This document shows, one piece after another, positions 11,436 to 24,279 of a stretch of DNA of 64,000 nt (the stretch's first letter is position 1; each line of letters begins with the position of its first letter). The DNA lies in contig NC_058520.1 in assembly GCF_904849725.1 (NCBI RefSeq), forward strand, positions 348,499,670-348,563,669, read 5' to 3'. The notes beneath the pieces were generated by a model. That model saw only the letters and a list, made by a program, of their open reading frames with translations. It was not told where the DNA came from and ran no database searches. The position numbers and the translations under genes were made by a program. This DNA comes from Hordeum vulgare subsp. vulgare (Eukaryota; Streptophyta; Magnoliopsida; Poales; Poaceae).

Positions 11436-14400
11436 TGTCGGGACCCCGATTCTAAGTCATAGGAATCCAGCCTGTAACACATCACATCTCTTTGCGGTCT
11501 CACGCACGGTTATCCCCACGGCTGCAGCCTTACCTTAGCCGGGACCATTTGCGCCTTTTGACTCGCGTATGCATTTGTGTCGCTAGAAATCTAGTGACAG
11601 AGAACCCGGATCGACATGTCTAGTCATAAACCAAAGCGGCAGTTCCGCACAGGGGCAGGCATACATGACCCAGCAAAGAAGGTGTCGATCACCAGCGAAT
11701 GTAGATGAGTCGTAGCAAGCTACAGGGACTCCATTACATCGCATGAAATCTCCCCAAAGGGGACAGACACAACAGCTAAGAAGGACACATGCCAGTCAAC
11801 CAATATGTCCGGAGCAGTAGCGAACTACCATGGCTCGTTGGATCACAAAGGGGCATTTCCCTGTAAGGAATGCTGCTAAAGCCTACGACAAGGTAATCGA
11901 ACCCCATACATATCAAGTATGACACACGTACGCATGGCATACTGATATGTATAGATACATCGATGGCATCACAACATCACCATAATCATACAAGCTTTAT
12001 TTAAAAGGCTCGGAAGAGCCACACACATAATATTACACAGTAGGGGTCTCACAACCCATCATAGCAGTCATTCAAGTTACAAGCCAACGGAAGTAGATAA
12101 ACTGTGTGAGTACAGACAGATGAAACTAGAAGGCACATGGCCTCACTATACTACAGAACCACCCTAGGGCCAGATCGTAGCTCGGATACCAGCTACTCGT
12201 CGTCGTCGATGTCTAGGAAGAACCCTCCATTAGGGTCATTAACAACCTCTGCAACAAATATTAAGCAAACATGAGTACGGGGGTACTCAGCAAGACTTTA
12301 GGATAACTATCTACTCATGCAATGTATCAATAAGGAATTGTGGGGTTTCATGCGGAAAGCCAACATTTGACTCGTGGCTAGACAACTTGCATTTTTAAAT
12401 AATTTTGACAACTTGATTTCTCGCACATGAGTCCACTAACACCACAAGAATACTCCATCGTGGAATCATTCCGTCTCCATACGGAAATGCCGTCCACAAC
12501 ACTCACGCTTATCTTGACAATTTTATGAGTAGCCATTAAAGTTATCTATGAACAACATATGTCTCCAAGTAGTCCATATCCGCGGACGCGGCTATTCAAA
12601 TAGATCATAACCCTTCAGGGGTGTACTTCTTCACACACGCTCTCGCCACTTATTGCCATGTGCATGTCATGCACCTCGGCAACCTTCAAGCGGAAGCCCA
12701 GCGAGGGAGTCGGCCACGACCGTTAACTACACTAATACTTGGTCCAGGTCTATCGCCTATCTGAGGGTAACCCGCACGGAAGTCCGGCCGAGGTTTCCGC
12801 CATGGCCCCAAACGATGTGCGCAGGCTTCCCAAAGCCCACCATTCGGGTGCCACTTGGTACACCGTGCCACTGCCTACCGCATCACAGCCCACCTCTCAG
12901 GTCAGCGCTATGCACGGCCTCCAGCATGACTATAAACACCAGAAACTACTTGCAACTCCTGGACTGAGTACTAGGCGATTAATAAGTCGAGCGAGGTCAT
13001 ATTTCAGGGCCCAGCATGTGGTAGTATCTCATCTTGGATTACATACACGGAACTTAGTTCCTACGGACGGTTCCAATGAAACAACCCGCCATGTACTCCT
13101 ACATAGCCTTTCACCGGTACCTTTACCAAATTAGGTTCAACTCACAGCCTTTACCTACTGAACACATTCTCACAATTATGTTCATCTCCTAGATGACAGA
13201 CCATACACAACTCTAAGCATAGCATGCATAGCAGGATAAGGCACATCATGGCTCAAGCATCTACCAGGTATGCTAGGTTGCAAGGTTCATCTATTTACTG
13301 TGACAAAGACAGGTCATGCAAAAGAAGTGGGTTCAAGTAACGTGGCAAACGAATTTGTTGCATTTTATCCAATGCAATAAGTAAGTGCTGGAGCGAGAAC
13401 ATGGGATTTATCGGGATGATCAAAATGGTTGCTTGCCTTGTTGCTCAGAGGAGGGACAGTATCCGTCAGTCGGATATTCGGTGGAATCCGGAGGAGCGGA
13501 GCCTTCCAAAAGAAATGACAACAATCAATAACAATCATATGCAACAAGGTGATGCATGAGCATGGCATGAGGATGCAAGGTGGTATGCTAATATAGCTAA
13601 CATTTATTAGATTTGAGGTTGATTTGAATCAGATTCAATATCACTTCCAATGAGGTATTCTCGAATACCGTTTTAATTGATTCGACCTGATGCTCAGATC
13701 AACTTGGTTTTTAACATGCATGGGAATGATATGTTAAGTTGCTGGTTGTGATTGGACAATGTTTGGTCATAGCATTTGAAGGGGAATTCAAATGATTTTC
13801 AAATTCCATCTCCAAAGCATTTATTAAATTTAACCTATTCATTATTCTACATGTTTGGTCCAGTAACATTTTCAAACATCTTTGAAAATGACATATTCAG
13901 ATTCCTTGGGTTTTTCTGATACTTTGTCATATATTAATTATTTTCATTGGAGTTACAGATTAATTTCTATGATTTTTAGAAGTTTTGGGCATTTTCTGGA
14001 ATTCTTTTTAAACAGAAAAGCTACTTATTGCGTCAGCATGGCATCAGCAGGTCCAAGTGGCCGTCGAAAGTCAAACCTGACCACTCGGACACACTGGTCA
14101 GTGACTCTGGTCAGTTTTAGATTAGTTTTAAACTTAATTAGCTAATTAACAGAAGTAGACCCACATGTCAGTCACTTATTAGTTTAATTAATTTTATTTT
14201 TGTTAACCAAAATCATCCACAGGCTCGCCCCACGCGTCAGTGGCTCAGGCCAGCTGAGATCCACCGGCGGCGAGGTCGTCCTCGCCGACGGTGAGCCTCC
14301 GGCGACACCACAGATGGCGGAGGGCATCAAAAACTCGTCTCCGACGACCAAACGCACGGCGGAGACCACAGGGAGAACGGACACTCGACGGTGCGTGTGA

Positions 14401-15634
14401 TGGAGCAAACCCCAGGCGCTGGGGTGGTCGGAATCCACGCCGGCGACAAGCTCGGCGGCGACCAAAGCTCGACCATCGTCGAGGTCATCGGAAACAGGGT
14501 CAAATCGCGCGGGGCTGGGCTCCTAAAGCATCTATGCGACAGCCTGAAGCTGCTGGTGGCCTCAGAAGGACCAACCATTCACCGGAGAGCTACCGGCGAC
14601 GAGCTGCAGCGCCGGTCCTCGTCGGGCTCCGATGGAACTAGGGCTACAGGAAGAGATTGAAGTGGGAAGCTTGGGGAAAGCTTTCTAGTCTCACGGGGAG
14701 TGTAGTGGAGGGCTTAGACGGCTCGGGGAGGCGCTGTGGGCGACGAATCGATCGAAGCTCGCGGGCGGCCGAAGCTTGAAGACGACGGTGTCGTGGGCGT
14801 TGCATGGCTCGGGGGACCTTCGGCTTCTGCAAGGATGACCAGCTCGTCGAGGCAGAGCGAATGGAGCACTCGGGAGGGAGATCCTGTGCCTAGGGGCACG
14901 GGCAGCTCGAGCTCGAGCTCCTGTCAATGGCAGCGGAGGGGAACAGGGAAACCGAGAGGAGAGGAGCGGAATGGATCACGGGAATGGATAGGGCCGTGCT
15001 CGGGGAGGTTATCCCCGCGCGTGCCACCGCGAAGCGGCGGACAGGCAGGCAGGGAGCTGCGTGGAGGCGCCGGGCGTCGCAGCGGCCACCTCCTGTTCCT
15101 ACTGGCGAGGAGGAAGACGACAGGGGAGCTGGGCCTGGGCTGCGGTGAGCGACAGGTAAGCTCCTTTTCCCTTTTTTCTGTTTTGTTTCTGTTTTGTTAA
15201 CTATTTTGATTTGCTATTTATTTCAGCTCCAAAATAGTTTACAAAATATTTTGAACACACCAGAATATTTGTTGGAATATATCACCATTCTTGAAGTTTT
15301 CAGCATTTTTGAAAACTTAAAGTTTTTGAATTCAAATTTAAACTTGAATCCAGTAGCTTTTTGCATTTAAATAAAATGCCAAATGTGTTATGAAAATAGT
15401 TTTCTTCACTGCTTATTTGCTTCCATGAATTATCAGAAAAGTCGAACTTTTCTTGAGGCCATTTTGGGTTCATTGATTTGAACAAGTTTAGAATTTCTTT
15501 GAATTTGAGAAGTGGCTAGGGTTTTTGAGTTTTGCTTCACCACTTGCTTTGATCTTGTTGCAATTTTCATGGATGCAATGCAAAGAAGATATGAGCACAA
15601 TGCTATACTTAATTAGGGTTCCAGGGATGTGACA
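11436..15634 (-). mobile_element. Left (3') LTR of gypsy element B
   Basis: On the plus strand the LTR reads TGTCGGGACCCC...GGGATGTGACA, 4199 bases. It is the 3' LTR because the B genes are on the minus strand and a purine tract lies directly inside it. It is bounded on the left by GATCA, the B target site. Roughly 14190-15150 is GC-rich and gives open frames on both strands; none resembles a known protein. Related copies are at 21650-23593 (partial) and 25894-30091 (solo). Confidence 0.85.
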
Positions 15635-17048
15635 ACTCACCCCCACTCAAAAGAATCTCGTCCCGAGATTTAGAAGTCGTCGAGAATAACGCGGGATACT
15701 CAAGTCGGAGACGATCCTCTCTTTCCCATGTTGCCTCCTTTTCAGAATGATTTGACCATTGAACTTTAAGAAACTTGAGGTTTCAACGTCGAGTGGTACG
15801 CTCAGCTTGATCAAGAATATGCACAGGGTATTCTCGGTATGAAAGGTTATCTTGGAGTTCAAGCGTTTCGTGGTCCACTTCACGGATAGGATCCGAAAAG
15901 CAACGCCTGAGTTGCGAGACGTGGAAGACATCATGAACCTTGGAAAGATGCGGAGGAAGTTCCAACTGGTAGGCAACTTCTCCTCATTTGGCAAGAATGC
16001 GAAAAGGACCAATGTAACGAGGAGCCATCTTTCCCTTGCTACCGAATCGATGGGTACCCTTCGAAGGTGTAACCCGAAGGTAAGCCTTCTCGTCAACTTC
16101 AAAGGTCACAGCCTTATGATGACGATCATATTGGCTCTTTTGGCGAGACTGGGCTGTTTTCAACTTTTCAGGAATAATGCAAACCCGCTCTTCTGCATCC
16201 GGGATCATATCCGGGCCAAAGAGTTGCCTCTCTCCGGTTTCTGACCAATTAAGAGGTGTTCGACATCTTCGTCCATAGAGAACTTCAAAAGGGGATTTGC
16301 CCAAGCTTGATTGATAACTATTGTTATAAGCAAATTCGGCGAATGGAAGGCACTTCTCCCAATTCATACCGAACGATATAACACAAGCTCGGAGCATATC
16401 TTCTAGGACTTGATTCACTCTTTCTACTTGACCACTTGATTGAGGATGGAAAGCAGTGCTAAAAGATAAGTGATTCCCCATAGCATTCTGAAAACTTTCC
16501 CAGAAGCGAGAAGTAAAGATACTTCCATGGTCTGAGTTAATCTCCAGGGGAACACCATGAAGAGACACTATTTGAGAGATATATAACTCTGCTATCTGGA
16601 TAGCTGTTATACTGTCATAAACTAGAAGAAAATGAGCTACTTTGGAGAGACGGTCAATGACCACAAAGATAGCATTATTTTCTTTCTTGGTCTTGGGAAA
16701 TCTCGTAATGAAATCCATACTAACTTTATCCCATTTCCATTGAGGATTAGCTAAAGGTTGAAGGGTGCCAGCAGGCCTTTGATGTTCTGCCTTAACTCGA
16801 CGACGAACATCACAGTTAGCAACGAACTCAGCAATTTCTCTCTTCATCCTAGTCCACCAAAACCTCTGGCGTAGGTCCTGATACATCTTAGTACTACCGG
16901 GATGAATGGTGAGAGGAGAATCATGAGCCTTCTTAAGGATTAACTGCCTTAGATGTGGGTTCTTAGGAACCACTAGACGATTCTGGAAGAACACAAAACC
17001 TTGATCATTCATGGAGAATTCATTAGCGTTTCCGCTAATGATATTCTC
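15609..17048 (-). pseudogene. pol: Integrase and chromodomain part of B gag-pol
   Basis: This is in the same frame as the polymerase upstream. It has an H2C2-type zinc region (IHPGSTKMYQDLRQRFWW ... CDVRRRVK) and the catalytic core (MDFITRFP, NSDHGSIF, ERVNQVLEDML). A C-terminal domain follows (APRYIGPFRI, LPPHLSKVHDVFHVSQLR), then a chromodomain (QDNLSYREYPVHIL ... KEATWEREDRLR). The second zinc cysteine is Arg (CDVRRR where CDVCRR is usual). Stops lie near 15979 and at 15783; both look like CGA to TGA changes. The frame runs through the polypurine tract to a stop at 15609 inside the LTR. The chromodomain places B among the chromoviruses of Ty3/gypsy. Confidence 0.85.
15635..15652 (-). other. 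Polypurine tract of element B
   Basis: Read on the minus strand it is TTTTGAGTGGGGGTGAGT, directly before the 3' LTR, where plus-strand DNA synthesis is primed. It overlaps the end of the pol frame, which continues into the LTR. Confidence 0.7.
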
Positions 17049-19319
17049 CTAGATCCGTGATATACCCTTATCACGCTTCTGGCCAGCTATAATTTGATCC
17101 TTAAGGGTAGGCTTCGCCACCAGGGTAGAAAGGAATCCTTGAGGAACAATATGAAGATTTAACTTCCAAAATTCCTCATAGAGATGTGGTTGACCTCGTT
17201 GTAGCATCAGATTGTTACAATAAGATTTACGACTTAGTGCATCAGCCATAACATTGGCCTTCCCCGGGGTGTAAGTTATCCCTAAGTCGTAATCTGAGAT
17301 CAAATCAACCCACCGTCTTTGCCTGAGATTCAAATCCGGCTGGGTGAAGATATATTTCAGACTTTGGTGATCAGTGAATATTTCGCAACGATTACCGAGG
17401 AGGTAATGTCGCCAGGTTTTTAGTGCATGGACTACTGGTGCAAGCTCAAGATCATGTGTGGGATAATTATCCTCACGTGTATGCAACAGTCGAGATGCGT
17501 GTGCAATTACATGACGATTTTGCATGAGAATGCAACCTAATCCTTGTCGCGAGGCGTCGCAATAGATAACAAAGTCCTTAGAAAAATCTGGTGGTAGCAA
17601 CACACGTGCGGAAGTCAGGCGTCTTTTCAGTTCCTGAAAACTATGTTCACACTGTGGTGTCCACTCGAACTTTTTATCTTTCTTGAGGAGTTCAGTTACA
17701 GGCTTTGCAACCTTGGAGAAGTTCTCGACAAAGCGGCGACAATAGCTTGCTAGACCAAGAAAACTCCTAACTTGCTTAACCGATTCAGGTTGAGTCCAAT
17801 CAAGGACAACTTGAACTCTCTCGGGATTGACAGCAATACCCTTACCAGAGATTACGTGACCTAGATAGGTCACTTCTGGTAACCAAAATTCACATTTTGA
17901 AAACTTGGCATAAAGGCGATGCTCTCGAAGTTTCATCAATACCAGCCTTAGATGCTCGGCATGTTCTTGTTCGCTCTTCGAGTAGATAAGAATATCATCG
18001 AGGTATACCACGACGAATTTATCCAAATACTCCATGAAGATTGAATTCATCAGACGAGAGAAGGTGGCTGAGGCATTGGTTAAACCGAAGGACATGGCGG
18101 TGTACTCGTATTGGCCATAACGAGTGACAAAAGCCGTTTTTGGAATGTCCCCGTGCTTGATCTTGATTTGATGGTATCCCAACCTCAAATCCATTTTGGA
18201 GAAGATTGAGGATCCAGCGAGCTGATCATACAGGTCGTTGATCCTGGGGAGCGGATACTTGATCTTTATGGTGACCAGATTAACTGGTCGATAATCTACA
18301 ACCATCCGATCCGTTCCATCCTTCTTCTTGACGAAGAGGACGGGGCAAGCCCAAGGAGAAGAGCTAGGAAGAATGAAACCTTTATTCAAGGCCTCATCTA
18401 GTTGCTTCTTAAGTTCGCCTAGCTCCAGGGGTGCCATCTTATATGGTCTTCTGGCTATTGGAACATTTCCCGGAACAAGATCTATCACAAACTCTACATC
18501 TCTGCCAGGTGGAATTCCTGGCAGTTCCTCTGGAAAAACATCCGGGAAGTCACAGGCTACCGGAATGTCTTCAAGTTCCGGAAGGGGGTTGGAATTGAGG
18601 GAATAGAGTTGGTATTTGGCAACTCGAGTAGAGACGTTGACTATCTCACCCGAGGGATGGGTAAGCTGAACATTTCTAGAATGAGTATCAATCTTGGAAT
18701 AATGAGCTGACATCCAGTCCATACCCAAGATGATATTAATATCCGAAGATTTCAGGGCTATCAATGAGGCTAGAAAAACTAGCCTATCTACTAGAATTTC
18801 ATTGTCATAGGTTATCCTAGAGGTTTGCCACTTACTGCCACGGGTTTGGACAACCAAAGGAACTGGCATATCACAGAAAGACATGTTATGCAACTGTGCA
18901 TAACTTTCTGAAATGAAGGAATCAGAAGACCCAGTGTCAAAAAGAACAGACGCTGGGTGATGATTAACAAGAAGCGTACCCAGTATGACGTCGGGATCCT
19001 CTACAGCTTCTTCTACTGAAACATAGTTCACACGGCCACGTGCATGAGTTGGCTTCACATAGTAAGCTTTGCCCGACTTGCCTTGCCCGACGGACTTTCC
19101 GGATTGCTTGGCACCCACATTCTGAGGACACTCATGGGAATAGTGCCCTGGTTCTCCACACTTGTAACAGATCACTTGGTTGGCACGTCGTGCGGCATAG
19201 CTAGCTGGACCACCATAGGTTTTTGCTGGAGGGTTGGTCTGATTCGTCTCAGGCGCCACATAGGATGGCCTCGGAGTGTATCTTGGCGGCAGAGAACTGT
19301 TTGGAACCCACAGCCTGCA
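17049..19319 (-). pseudogene. pol: Nucleocapsid, protease, RT and RNase H of element B
   Basis: One uninterrupted frame from 19319 to a TAG at 17049. In order it shows a zinc knuckle [14 protein letters not shown], an aspartic protease ([12 protein letters not shown]) and reverse transcriptase ([35 protein letters not shown], active site [10 protein letters not shown]). Then comes RNase H ([50 protein letters not shown]). Catalytic residues are present in each domain. The segment is in frame with gag before it and integrase after it, so B once encoded a single Gag-Pol polyprotein. There is no frameshift between 20111 and 15609, only five stops, so B is a fairly young element. Confidence 0.9.
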
Positions 19320-20111
19320 TTATGGAAACGCGGAACCAGATGACGAGCCAAAGTCACGGGAGTGCTTCTTTGTGGCTTCGAAGTCGGTATGACCAGTCTC
19401 GGCACTGATCGCCTTGTTAATGAGGGCTTGGAAGCTTGTACACTCGTGGAGGCGCAAATCACGACGAAGCTCAGGGCTCAGACCCTGACGGAATCTTGCT
19501 TGCTTCTTGGCATGAGTAGACACCTCCTCTGTTGCATAGCGGGAGAGATTACCGAACTTGCGGCTAAAGGCATATACGGTCAACTTGCCCTGGGTGAATG
19601 CACAGAACTCTTCTCTCTTTCTATCCATCAGGCCCTCTGGAATATGGTGCAGACGAAAGGCTGCACTAAAGTCTGCCCATTTGGCCGCTGGTTCAACACG
19701 ACACATAGCTTCAAAGTTCTCCCACCACAGATTGGTGGGTCCTTCCAGAAAATACGCCGCAAAGGTCACCTTGTCGGCCTCAGAAACATTCGTAGAGCGA
19801 ATCTTACGTGAAATACTACACAGCCAATCATCAGCGTCGAGGGGGTCGATGGAGTGATGGAACTTTGGAGGATTTAGCTTCACGAAGTCATTGAGGGACA
19901 CTGCAGCATTCCTAGGCTAACGAGCCGTATTTTGCTGAATACGCTCTAACAGTCGGTTGGTCTCCCTTTTGTTTCTCTCTTCCTCAAGCATGACTTCCGC
20001 CAGAGAGGGCGGGTGAGGCAGGTCTTCCTGCGACGCTTGACTACCCTCGCCTTGATCATGAGCAGGGGCACGGTTCAACCTGGTGAACACCATCCTGACA
20101 AACAAAGTCAC
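19320..20111 (-). pseudogene. gag: gag of element B
   Basis: The N-terminal part has a charged, probably coiled segment (LAEVMLEEERNKRETNRLLE). A TAG at 19917 follows, then the capsid core with LNPPKFHHSIDPLDADDWL, FAAYFLEGPTNLWWENF and RFRQGLSPELRRDLRLHEC. A second stop at 19320 separates it from the nucleocapsid. Both stops are single-codon changes in an otherwise continuous frame with pol. I take the ATG at 20111 as the probable start because no in-frame coding similarity is evident upstream. Confidence 0.85.
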
Positions 20112-20437
20112 ATCTTAGACCAATATCAATATCAATACTAGCTATGGATTAAGAATGCACTGAACACATGGAATGCGGAAATGAATATCCGAACAGCATG
20201 GTAACAAGCAACTGCTATATATACACCATGGTTCATACACACCCTTACATAGTTGAGTACAACCTTAACCGAAGAGCAAACTACTGAAGTTATGAAACTA
20301 CTCATCAGAGGCTTACAAGCTTCCTATACATTATTTATCTATGCCTCCGGAATTCATTTCACGACATAAGCATACTTCACAAGTCACACAGGACTACGGA
20401 AGTAGAGCTACTACCATATTATCCTTCCACTCACGGT

Positions 20438-21211
20438 TCAGGCATCCGCATAGAACATCTCATAAAGATTGCCTCCATGGCCTGAAAGCTCCACCTGCGC
20501 ATCAGGAAATACTCTAGCCTGAGATCCCTGGGATTCGTAAGGACACGGATGTGGCCTTGGTCCCCTGACTGGTGGTAGTAGGGGTCCCCGAAGAGGGGTG
20601 ACTCCTCCTATAGCGGGCCAGTCAACATGGGCCGGAAGATGGGTTCTAACAGGGTTCAGCATCTCCATATCTCCATACCCTGTCTGGACTACCGGTGCCA
20701 GCTGCGACAAAGCCGTCCACAGACGGGCACGTGTAGCATAAAGCTCCATGCGGAGGGCACGAGCATCCATGTCTCTGTTCTCTAGCATCTCAGCAGTGGA
20801 CTGCAATTGCGGATCCTCCATTGAGGAATCAAAATAGACCCCACTGAGGTATCCCTCTTCACCTGGCTGGGAGGCAGGAAGATAGCAGAACTCTGAATTC
20901 TGCAGCAGTGCACGTCTCGCCCTCATAATGGTCAGTATTGAATAGGCAGCATCTTGTACTGCCATGTCAACAGTGACTCCCAATCCATAGGACCAATGGA
21001 TTGGCTACTCAGCTCCAGGGTAGTCTAGAAATACTCTAACAGTGCAGATATACTGGCTCTGGTTGAAGTCTCGGTTCTGTTCCTCCACTGTGTACTCTCG
21101 GTACCAGCGGTAACCGCACACCGATATCACCCTGACCAGCATGGCCGTATGACCCGGCACATCAATGCACCTGGTCAGACGAACTACCTGACGAGAAAGA
21201 CGACCAGGCAT
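20438..21211 (-). pseudogene. Extra ORF upstream of gag in element B
   Basis: This frame lies between the primer site and gag, on the same strand as gag-pol. It starts MPGRLSRQVVRLTRC at 21211 and is broken by one TAG at 21005 (GAE-stop-PIHW). It then continues in the same frame to 20438, giving about 257 codons in all. Visible stretches are GYRWYREYTVEEQNRDFNQ, QDAAYSILTIMRARRALLQ and MELYATRARLWTALSQL, the last predicted helical; the C-terminal third is Pro/Gly-rich. I recognise no enzymatic domain. I recall similar upstream frames in other large grass gypsy elements, but no function is known to me. Its length and single stop argue for a formerly translated accessory protein. Confidence 0.6.
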
Positions 21212-21632
21212 CTGAAAATAGAGAGTAATGCAAAAGCATTAGAGCTCTGAATGCAAAATTGGGCAGCATAACGGCTGTAAATGCTCAAAAACAATTTTGA
21301 GACAACCCAAAAATAGAATAGCGTAACCACTCAACTATCAAGTTCAATTCTCTCATCATCAAACTTACTTCCTTTTTCCCAGGGATAAAAGTAACCCAGA
21401 TATCTCTCGACCTATAGTCCTATAATCTACCTATCAGAAACACGAGCCTAGAAGAAGATGAGTAACCTAGTCCTTAATTCCCGCAGAAAAGACGAGGATG
21501 AGCAGAATAGAATAAATTGATAAGAGAACAAGAGTCTTACGTTCCCTTCCACAAAAAATCCCCTTATATATAAATAAAGCAATTCTAGACTCAACTTCGA
21601 CCAGTTTGGCTTAGTAGTCCTACAGTCAGTCA

Positions 21633-21645
21633 GGCTGTGATACCA
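21633..21645 (-). other. Primer binding site of element B, tRNA-Met type
   Basis: On the minus strand it reads TGGTATCACAGCC, one base from the tRNA-iMet complement TGGTATCAGAGCC. It lies four bases inside the right LTR of B and fixes that LTR as the 5' one. Confidence 0.8.
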
Positions 21646-21649
21646 ACGC

Positions 21650-23593
21650 TTTCGGGACCCCAATCCTAAGTCATAGGAATCCAGCCTGTAACACATCGCA
21701 TCTCTTTGCGGTCTCACGCACGGTTATCCCCACGGCTGCAGCCTTACCTTAGCCGGGACCGTTTGCACCTTTTGACTCGCGTATGCATTTATGTCACTAG
21801 CAATCCAGTGACAGAGAACCCGGATCGACATGTCTAATCATAAACCAAAGAGGAAGTTCCGCACAGGGACAGGCATACATGACCCAACAAAGCAGGTGTC
21901 GGTCACCAGCGAATGTAGATGAGTCGTAGAAAGCTAAGGGGACTCAATTACATCGCATGACATTTCCCCAAAGGGGACAGACACAGCAGCTAAGAAGGAC
22001 ACATGCCGGTCAACCAATGTGTCCGGAGCAGTAGCGAACTACCATGGCTCGTTGGATCACAAAGGGGCATTTCCCTGTAAGGAATGCTGCTAAAGCTTAC
22101 GACTAGGTAATCGAACCCCATACATATCAAGTATGACACACTTACGCATGGCATACTGATATGTATAGATACATCGATGGCATCACAACATAACCATAAT
22201 CATACAAGCTTTATTTAAAAGGCTTGGAAGAGCCACACACATAATATTACACAGTAGGGGTCTCACAACCCATCATAGCAGTCATTCAAGTTACAAGCCA
22301 ACGGAAGTAGATAAACTGTGTGAGTACAGACATATGAAACTAGAAGGCACATGGCCTCACTATACTACAGAACCACCCTAGGGCCATATCGTAGCACGGA
22401 TACCAGCTACTCGTCGTCGTCGATGTCTAGGAAGAACCCTCCATTAGGGTCATTAACAACCTCTGCAACAAATATTAAGCAAACATGAGTACCGGGGTAC
22501 TCAGCAAGACTTTAGGATAACTATCTACTCATGCAATGTATCAATAAGGAATTGTTGGGTTTCATGCGGAAAACCAACATTTGACTCGTGGCTAGACAAC
22601 TTGCATTTTTAAATAATTTTGACAACTTGATTTCTCGCACACGAGTCCACTAACACCACAACAATACTCCATCGTGGAATCATTCCGTCTCCATACGGAA
22701 ATGCCGTCCACGACACTCACGCTTACCTTGACAATTTTATGAGTAGCCATTAAAGTTATCTATGAACAACATATGTCTCCACGTAGTCCATATCCGCGAA
22801 CGCGGCTATTCGAATAGATCATAACCCTGCAGGGGTGTACTTCTTCACACACGCTCTCGCCCCTTATCACCATGTGCACGTCATGCACCTCGGCAACCTT
22901 CAAGCGGAAGCCCAGCGAGGGAGTCGACCACCATCGTTAACCACACTAATACTTAGTCCAGGTCTATCACCTATCTGAGGGTAACCCGTACGAAAGTCCG
23001 GCCAAGGTTTCCGCCACGGCCCCAGACGATGTGCGCAGGGTTCCCAAGCCCACCATCCGGGTGCCACTTGGTACATCGTGCCACTGCCTACCGCATCACA
23101 ACCCACCTCTCAGGTCAGCGCTATGCACGGCCTCCAACATGACTATAAACACCAGAAACTACTTGCAACTCGTGGACCGAGTACTGGGCGATTAATAAGT
23201 CGAGCGGGGTCATATTTCAGGGCCCAGCATGTGGTAGTATCTCATCTTGGGTAACATACACGGAACTCAGTTCCTAAGGACGGTTCCAATGAAACAACCC
23301 GCCATGTACTCCTACATAGCCTTTCACCTGTACCTTTACCAAATCAGGTACAACTCGCAACCTTTACCTACTAAACACATTCTCACAATTCTGTTCGCCT
23401 CCCAGATGACAGACCATACACAACTCTAAGCATAGCATGCATAGCAGGATAATGCGCATCATGGCTCAAGCATCTACTAGGTATGCAAGGTTGCAAGGTT
23501 CAGCTATTTACTGTGACAAAGACAGGTCATGCAAAGGAAGTGTGTTCAACTAACGTGGCAAAAGCATTTGTAGCATTTGATCATAATGCAATA
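21650..23593 (-). mobile_element. Right (5') LTR of element B, truncated by duplication joint
   Basis: It matches the first 1944 bases of the B LTR (plus-strand orientation) and starts TTTCGGGACCCC, with the terminal TG mutated. At 23593 it stops in mid-LTR (AATGCAATA) and gag-like sequence of element C begins. The missing 2.2 kb is not lost to a nested insertion; the break is the joint of a 14.5-kb tandem duplication. Outside its first 500 bases or so it is closer to the solo LTR than to the left LTR. Confidence 0.85.
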
Positions 23594-24279
23594 ATGGATA
23601 GTTCTTCTTTTGTTCACATTACCACCAATAATGATGTTGTCAATTTTAAACAAAGGGGGGGGGAGAAAGTGTGAAAGATTCTTGGTATAGGATTTGCTAT
23701 GCTCAAAATAAAGCAATTAATAAGCTACCCACCACTACCTTGCTTGACAATTTCTATGTTGGTGTAACCACTTGGTATTGGTTTGTCCTTGACACTATCA
23801 CTGGTGGGAACTTTTTGATGTGTCACACTTTGGATGCCTATAATTCCATTGAGAATCTTATGGGATGAGCACCAATTATCATTAATTACAACAATTTAAA
23901 CTTGTAACATGTGATGCAAATGCTTGATGCTATTGACAGGAAAATGATTACTATTGAACCCATTGAGGAGTTAAAAAAATTGCATAACCATATCACTAAA
24001 TTTGGGTCACGAGTAGAGATGACTTTGAAAACTTTGAAGGATAATGAAGATATTATTAATGAAAGGGTAGAACAAGGTCGGAGTAGAATTGATAAAATGT
24101 AGGAGGTGATTTACAAGGTGGGTTCCGCCTTTACACCATCTAAAACTAATGATGTTACTTCTCTAAGCAAGAGTCCTAAATTTATTCACATTCCTAAGAG
24201 CGTTAGTACACCTCCTACCAAAAGAAACGAAGATCTTAAAATGATTAGTGTTCACCCTGACTTTATAAACCTGATAAAA
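23594..24279 (+). pseudogene. Gag-like remnant of element C, copy 2
   Basis: Nearly identical to 9086-9772. Single-base differences are seen near 23623, 23678, 23869 and 23880, and one A is missing from a run near 23977. It carries the same in-frame stops as copy 1. The remnant starts exactly at ATGGATAGTTC, directly fused to the truncated LTR of B. Confidence 0.8.

Noticed and set aside
14190..15200. Several overlapping open frames on both strands, up to 154 codons
   Set aside because: They lie in the GC-rich part of the B LTR, where stops are rare by composition. Frames are not the same in the solo LTR, and no protein motif is visible.
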